From Solirubrobacteraceae bacterium (GTDB lineage: Bacteria > Actinomycetota > Thermoleophilia > Solirubrobacterales > Solirubrobacteraceae): a DNA stretch of 7,706 nucleotides. The notes beneath the pieces are model-generated. The model saw only the letters and a list, made by a program, of their open reading frames with translations, searched no databases and was not told where the DNA came from. Made by a program: the position numbers and the translations under genes. Positions 5,160-7,706 of the stretch are shown in pieces. The stretch's first letter is position 1, and the number at the start of each line of letters is the position of its first letter. The stretch covers positions 1 to 7,706 of the forward strand of contig JASHQV010000473.1 in NCBI GenBank assembly GCA_030038955.1. The letters are read 5' to 3'.

Positions 5160-6098
5160 CTTAGTCTGGTCCGCTTGAAGGTGCTGGCAGAGGTCGTCGG
5201 TCGCGGCTCGTTCTCGGGAGCGGCCGATGCGCTGTCGTACACGCAGTCAGCCGTGTCGCAGGCGATCGCACGGCTGGAGGCGGAGACCGGCGCGACACTC
5301 GTCGTCCGCGACCGGCGCGGCGTGCGCCCGACGGCGGCTGGGGCGGTGCTGCTCGAGCACGCCGACGCGATCTTCGCCCAGGTCGAAGCGGCCGAGGACG
5401 AGCTGGCGGCGCTGCTGGGGCTGCGAGGCGGCCGCCTGCGGGTCGCCTCGTTCCCGTCCGCCGGCGCCACGCTGATGCCCGAGGCGGTCGCCACGTTCAG
5501 GCGTCGCCACCCGCACATCGAGCTGAGCCTGGCCGAGGGCGAGCCCGAGGAGATCGCCCCGCGGCTGCGGGCCGGCGAGTTCGACCTGGCGCTGCTGTTC
5601 GTGTTCCCGGCAGCGACCGAGGCGACCGAGGGCCGGCTGTCGATCACGCCGCTGCTGCGCGATCCGATGCAGGTGGCGCTGCCAGCCGGGCACCGGCTGG
5701 TTGGGAAGCAGCCGCTCGAGCTCGCCGATCTGAGCGACGAGGAGTGGGTCCAGACGTCCTCGGCCAGCCCCTGCGCCAGGCACGTCGTGCGCTCCTGCCT
5801 GGCAGCTGGGTTCGAGCCGCGCGTGAGCTTCGAGAGCGACGACTACGCCACCGTCCAGGGCCTCGTGGCGGCCGGCGTCGGCGTCGCGCTGATCCCGCGG
5901 CTGGCGGTCAACCGGCTGCACCCTGGGGTGGTCGTGCGCTCGCTGCACCCGAGCAGCCCGACCCGCGAGATCGTCGCCGCCACGCCCACCGGTCCCGGCG
6001 TCGTGCCGGCCGCGCGCTCGATGGTGCGGATCCTCGTCGACGTGGCCGACGCCCGGTCACTGGCGACGTCCACCGAACCGGCGGAGGCGGCGGCGTGA
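5151..6098 (+). CDS. LysR-family transcriptional regulator
   Basis: A 315-residue regulator of normal family length. The winged helix-turn-helix is at about 4-62 (LSLVRLKVLAEVVGRGSFSG, recognition helix around TQSAVSQAIARLE, wing RDRRGVRPT). A linker helix follows at about 64-91, then the effector-binding domain from GGRLRVASFPSAG (about 93-300) with the typical GVGVALIPRLAV near its end. It acts as a DNA-binding tetramer in the cytoplasm, with an unknown small-molecule signal. ATG5151 is chosen; ATG5157 would remove only two residues. No Shine-Dalgarno sequence is seen, but a -10-like TAAAGT lies 5 bases upstream. The gene is divergent from the stress-protein gene and its stop overlaps the methyltransferase start, so those two genes are its likely targets. 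Confidence 0.93.
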   Translation: MLMLSLVRLKVLAEVVGRGSFSGAADALSYTQSAVSQAIARLEAETGATLVVRDRRGVRPTAAGAVLLEHADAIFAQVEAAEDELAALLGLRGGRLRVASFPSAGATLMPEAVATFRRRHPHIELSLAEGEPEEIAPRLRAGEFDLALLFVFPAATEATEGRLSITPLLRDPMQVALPAGHRLVGKQPLELADLSDEEWVQTSSASPCARHVVRSCLAAGFEPRVSFESDDYATVQGLVAAGVGVALIPRLAVNRLHPGVVVRSLHPSSPTREIVAATPTGPGVVPAARSMVRILVDVADARSLATSTEPAEAAA

Positions 6099-6895
6099 TC
6101 GACCAGCAGCGCCGACTCAGCTTCGGCTCGGTCGCCGAGCTGTACGACCAGGCGCGACCGGACTACCCGGAGGAGCTGGTCGACGACGTGATCGCCTACG
6201 CCGGCTGCGCGCCAGGCGACGAGGTCGTGGAGATCGGCGCGGGCACCGGCAAGGCGACGCGGATGTTCTGTGCCCGCGGGCTGTCGGTGGTGGCGATCGA
6301 GCCCGACGCCGGGATGGCGGCGGTGGCGAGCCGGCGAGCCGCCACCGCCGGCGACCACGTGCGGATCATCGAGTCAGACTTCGAGTCGGCGACGCTGCCT
6401 GCCGCCGCCTTCCCGCTGCTCTACAGCGCCCAGGCGTGGCACTGGATCGACCCGAACACCGGCTACGCCGCGGCTCGGCGAGTCTTGCGCGACGGCGGCG
6501 CGCTCGCGGCGTTCTGGAACCGCGCGGACTGGCGTGCGTGCGAGTTACGGGCGGAGCTGCGGATGATCTACGAGCGCGCGGGCATCGCCGCGATCGGCGG
6601 CGATGCCGATCCGACGACCCCGGCTGCCGAGGGCGAGCTCGAGTTCAGCGAGGAGTGGCACGCCGAGCTGGCGCGGGCGGCGGGCTTCGATCAGGTCGAG
6701 GTGAAGCACTACGAGCGCGTGCTCGATTACGGTGCTGTCGAGTACGTGGCGTTGCTGCGCACGCACTCCAGGTACATAGTGCTGGCGCCAAAGGTTCGCA
6801 AGCGGCTGCTCGCCGAGGTCGGTGCCGCGATCGAGCGTCACGGCAGGCTACGGCTGCCGGTGCTGACGCTGCTCGGGCTGGCCCGCGCGGCCTGA
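6095..6895 (+). CDS. Class I SAM-dependent methyltransferase
   Basis: A 266-residue Rossmann-fold methyltransferase. Motif I is VVEIGAGTGKAT (44-55, SAM-binding G48-x-G50-x-G52), motif II is VVAIEPDAGM (65-74, E69 expected to hold the ribose), D95 in IIESDFESATLP is the adenine-side acid, and SAQAWHWIDP (111-120) is motif IV. The opening LSFGSVAELYDQARPDYPEE is usual for UbiE/trans-aconitate-type small-molecule methyltransferases. The substrate is unknown. The GTG6095 start overlaps the LysR stop as GTGA and has GGAGG at 6083-6087, 7 bases upstream, which settles the start over the long in-frame extension that lies antisense-like through the LysR gene. It is co-transcribed with, and probably controlled by, the LysR regulator (inference). 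The stop is 9 bases from that of the convergent SRPBCC gene. Confidence 0.92.
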   Translation: MIDQQRRLSFGSVAELYDQARPDYPEELVDDVIAYAGCAPGDEVVEIGAGTGKATRMFCARGLSVVAIEPDAGMAAVASRRAATAGDHVRIIESDFESATLPAAAFPLLYSAQAWHWIDPNTGYAAARRVLRDGGALAAFWNRADWRACELRAELRMIYERAGIAAIGGDADPTTPAAEGELEFSEEWHAELARAAGFDQVEVKHYERVLDYGAVEYVALLRTHSRYIVLAPKVRKRLLAEVGAAIERHGRLRLPVLTLLGLARAA

Positions 6896-6904
6896 GCTGG
6901 GCGG

Positions 6905-7342
6905 TCAGACGCCGGCGGTGACCGTCGCGGCGAGCTTCGCCAGCATCTGCGCGTAGATCCGCTTCAGCCCAACTGGAGCGAACAGCCGCTCGAACGTCCC
7001 GGCGACGCCGCCGGCGCCCTCCCAAGAGCCCTCGAGCGTGACCGTGGTGCCGTTGGCCGCCGGCTCGATCGTCCAGTTGCTGACGAACGAGGACAGCTCG
7101 TCGCGTTCCCGCAGGGAGCCAGGCGCCTCCTCGACTCGGAGGCGGTAGTCGCGTTCGCGGCCGCCCGCGGCGAAGTGGTAGGCGAACACGGTGCCGCTGC
7201 CCTGGCCGCCCGCCTCCACCCGGTAGGCCGAGTAGTTGTCGGTGAGGATCTGCGGGCGTGCCTGGTAGTCGCGCAGGCGCTCCAGCACCTGCTCGGGCGG
7301 GGCTTCGATCGTGGTGCTCGCGCGCGCGGTGACCCTGCTCAT
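6905..7342 (-). CDS. SRPBCC (START/Bet v1-like) domain protein, polyketide cyclase/dehydrase type
   Basis: A 145-residue single-domain protein. The N-terminal strand SRVTARASTTIEAPPEQVLE followed by a helix is the usual opening of this fold. Central antiparallel strands include GSGTVFAYHF, RDYRLRVEEAP and NGTTVTLEGSWEG, and the long C-terminal helix is at about 117-140 (FERLFAPVGLKRIYAQMLAK). These proteins carry a hydrophobic ligand cavity and are cytoplasmic carriers, cyclases or stress-related proteins; nothing in the sequence fixes the ligand. ATG7342 has an AGGGG ribosome site at 7352-7348, 5 bases before the codon. Part of that site is the 3' arm of the hairpin at 7350-7389, so translation could be modulated. 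It is 78 bases downstream of a membrane-protein gene on the same strand and may be co-transcribed with it. Confidence 0.85.
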   Translation of the reverse strand: MSRVTARASTTIEAPPEQVLERLRDYQARPQILTDNYSAYRVEAGGQGSGTVFAYHFAAGGRERDYRLRVEEAPGSLRERDELSSFVSNWTIEPAANGTTVTLEGSWEGAGGVAGTFERLFAPVGLKRIYAQMLAKLAATVTAGV

Positions 7343-7349
7343 GTCCGCC

Positions 7350-7389
7350 CCTGATTCTTGCAGCCGGAGCCGGTGGGGCTGCGATCAGG
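7350..7389 (-). promoter_or_regulatory. Leader hairpin overlapping the SRPBCC ribosome site
   Basis: On the minus-strand RNA, CCTGAT (7389-7384) and GCAGCC (7382-7377) pair with GGCTGC (7365-7360) and ATCAGG (7355-7350), giving 12 base pairs with a one-base and a four-base bulge and an 11-base loop. The last arm covers three bases of the AGGGG ribosome site. The second repeat copy (7425-7420 and 7418-7413) could pair with the same 3' arm instead. Confidence 0.4.
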
Positions 7390-7429
7390 CCTCTTGCGGG
7401 CGGAGCGGGTGGGGCTGCGATCAGGCCTC
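7365..7429. repeat. Two 29-base direct repeats, period 36, across a stop codon
   Basis: Copies at 7365-7393 and 7401-7429 differ at one of 29 positions (C7371 versus G7407). The second copy contains the stop codon (7421-7423) and last codons of the membrane-protein gene; the first lies wholly in the gap before the SRPBCC gene. This mirrors the repeat at the end of tadA. Confidence 0.85.
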
Positions 7430-7706
7430 ATCGCCGCGGGCGAGAGCAGCCGGATCGACGGCCAGCACTCCCAGGGCCACGCAGGCGAGCAGACACGCCG
7501 CGCCGACCAACTGCCCCCACTCGACGTCGCTCAGCACGACCAGGATGACGCCGGCGATGAACGTCGCCCCAGCCACGCGGGCGAGGCTCGAATGGACGCG
7601 ACGTGGGACGGCACGGGCGGTGGGGGCGCCGGCGTGCGGAACCGCCTCGCCGGTCTCGGTCAGGTGCCCGGACAGGAACAGGCGGAACAGCAGCGCCAGC
7701 GACGGA
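7421..7706 (-). CDS. Unrecognised membrane protein, C-terminal part (runs off the right edge)
   Basis: The minus strand has an open frame from the window edge (first full codon at 7705) to TGA at 7423-7421, 94 residues, with consistent G/C third positions. It begins PSLALLFRLFLSGHLTETGE, has a polar, Arg- and Pro-containing stretch (about 20-42), then two hydrophobic segments at about 44-59 (VAGATFIAGVILVVL) and 64-83 (GQLVGAACLLACVALGVLAV), and ends LARGDEA. The two segments are joined by a tight acidic turn (SDVEW), so they probably form a helical hairpin in the inner membrane. I do not recognise the family and the N-terminal part is outside the window. The stop codon lies inside one copy of a tandem repeat. 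Confidence 0.65.
   Translation of the reverse strand, partial: PSLALLFRLFLSGHLTETGEAVPHAGAPTARAVPRRVHSSLARVAGATFIAGVILVVLSDVEWGQLVGAACLLACVALGVLAVDPAALARGDEA

Noticed and set aside
5744..6094. In-frame upstream extension of the methyltransferase
   Set aside because: It runs out of frame through the LysR gene and is Arg/Gly/Pro-rich; GTG6095 with GGAGG gives the expected methyltransferase N-terminus.
7365..7429. Repeats considered as the start of a CRISPR array
   Set aside because: Only two copies with a 7-base gap and one copy inside a gene end; no spacer-repeat series or cas genes.

Overview
The window is very GC-rich DNA with strong G/C bias at third codon positions, GTG starts and a tRNA gene without an encoded CCA. 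The gene content fits a high-GC actinobacterium. A Solirubrobacterales/Thermoleophilia-like host is my guess from protein style only.

Layout. Positions 1-150 hold the start of a GbsR/MarR-type regulator (minus strand), whose start codon lies inside an unusually AT-rich nested palindrome (149-192), a likely self-operator. About 340-900 is a graveyard of two insertion sequences: the C-terminal end of an IS1634/IS4-like transposase broken by frameshifts (plus), then an IS3-like transposase N-terminus (minus) and a tandemly repeated sequence that probably was an IS end. This debris stops 10 bases from a tRNA-Ser(CGA) gene (911-999). Next come tadA (tRNA adenosine deaminase, minus) and, divergently, a secreted subtilisin-like protease (1716-3149, plus).

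Convergent to the protease is a minus-strand block: a universal stress protein (4400-5086), a perfect 18-bp hairpin (4328-4366), a calcineurin-like metallophosphoesterase (3285-4304) and a 28-residue single-span membrane peptide (3199-3285) whose start overlaps the phosphoesterase stop as TGATG. Divergent from the stress-protein gene are a LysR regulator (5151-6098) and a SAM-dependent methyltransferase (6095-6895) joined by a GTGA overlap with a good ribosome site. The right end carries a SRPBCC/START-like protein (6905-7342) and the C-terminal part of an unrecognised membrane protein (7421 to the edge), both minus. Between those two lies a 29-base repeat that duplicates the upstream stop-codon region and can fold over the ribosome site of the downstream gene.

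How the genes work together. The only linked pairs supported by overlap are phosphoesterase plus membrane peptide and LysR plus methyltransferase. The rest looks like independent housekeeping, stress and secreted functions. I found no CRISPR array, toxin-antitoxin pair, defence cassette or biosynthetic cluster. The points most worth a second look are small: the nested operator, the coupled 28-residue peptide, the long hairpin, and two cases of a tandem repeat spanning a stop codon.
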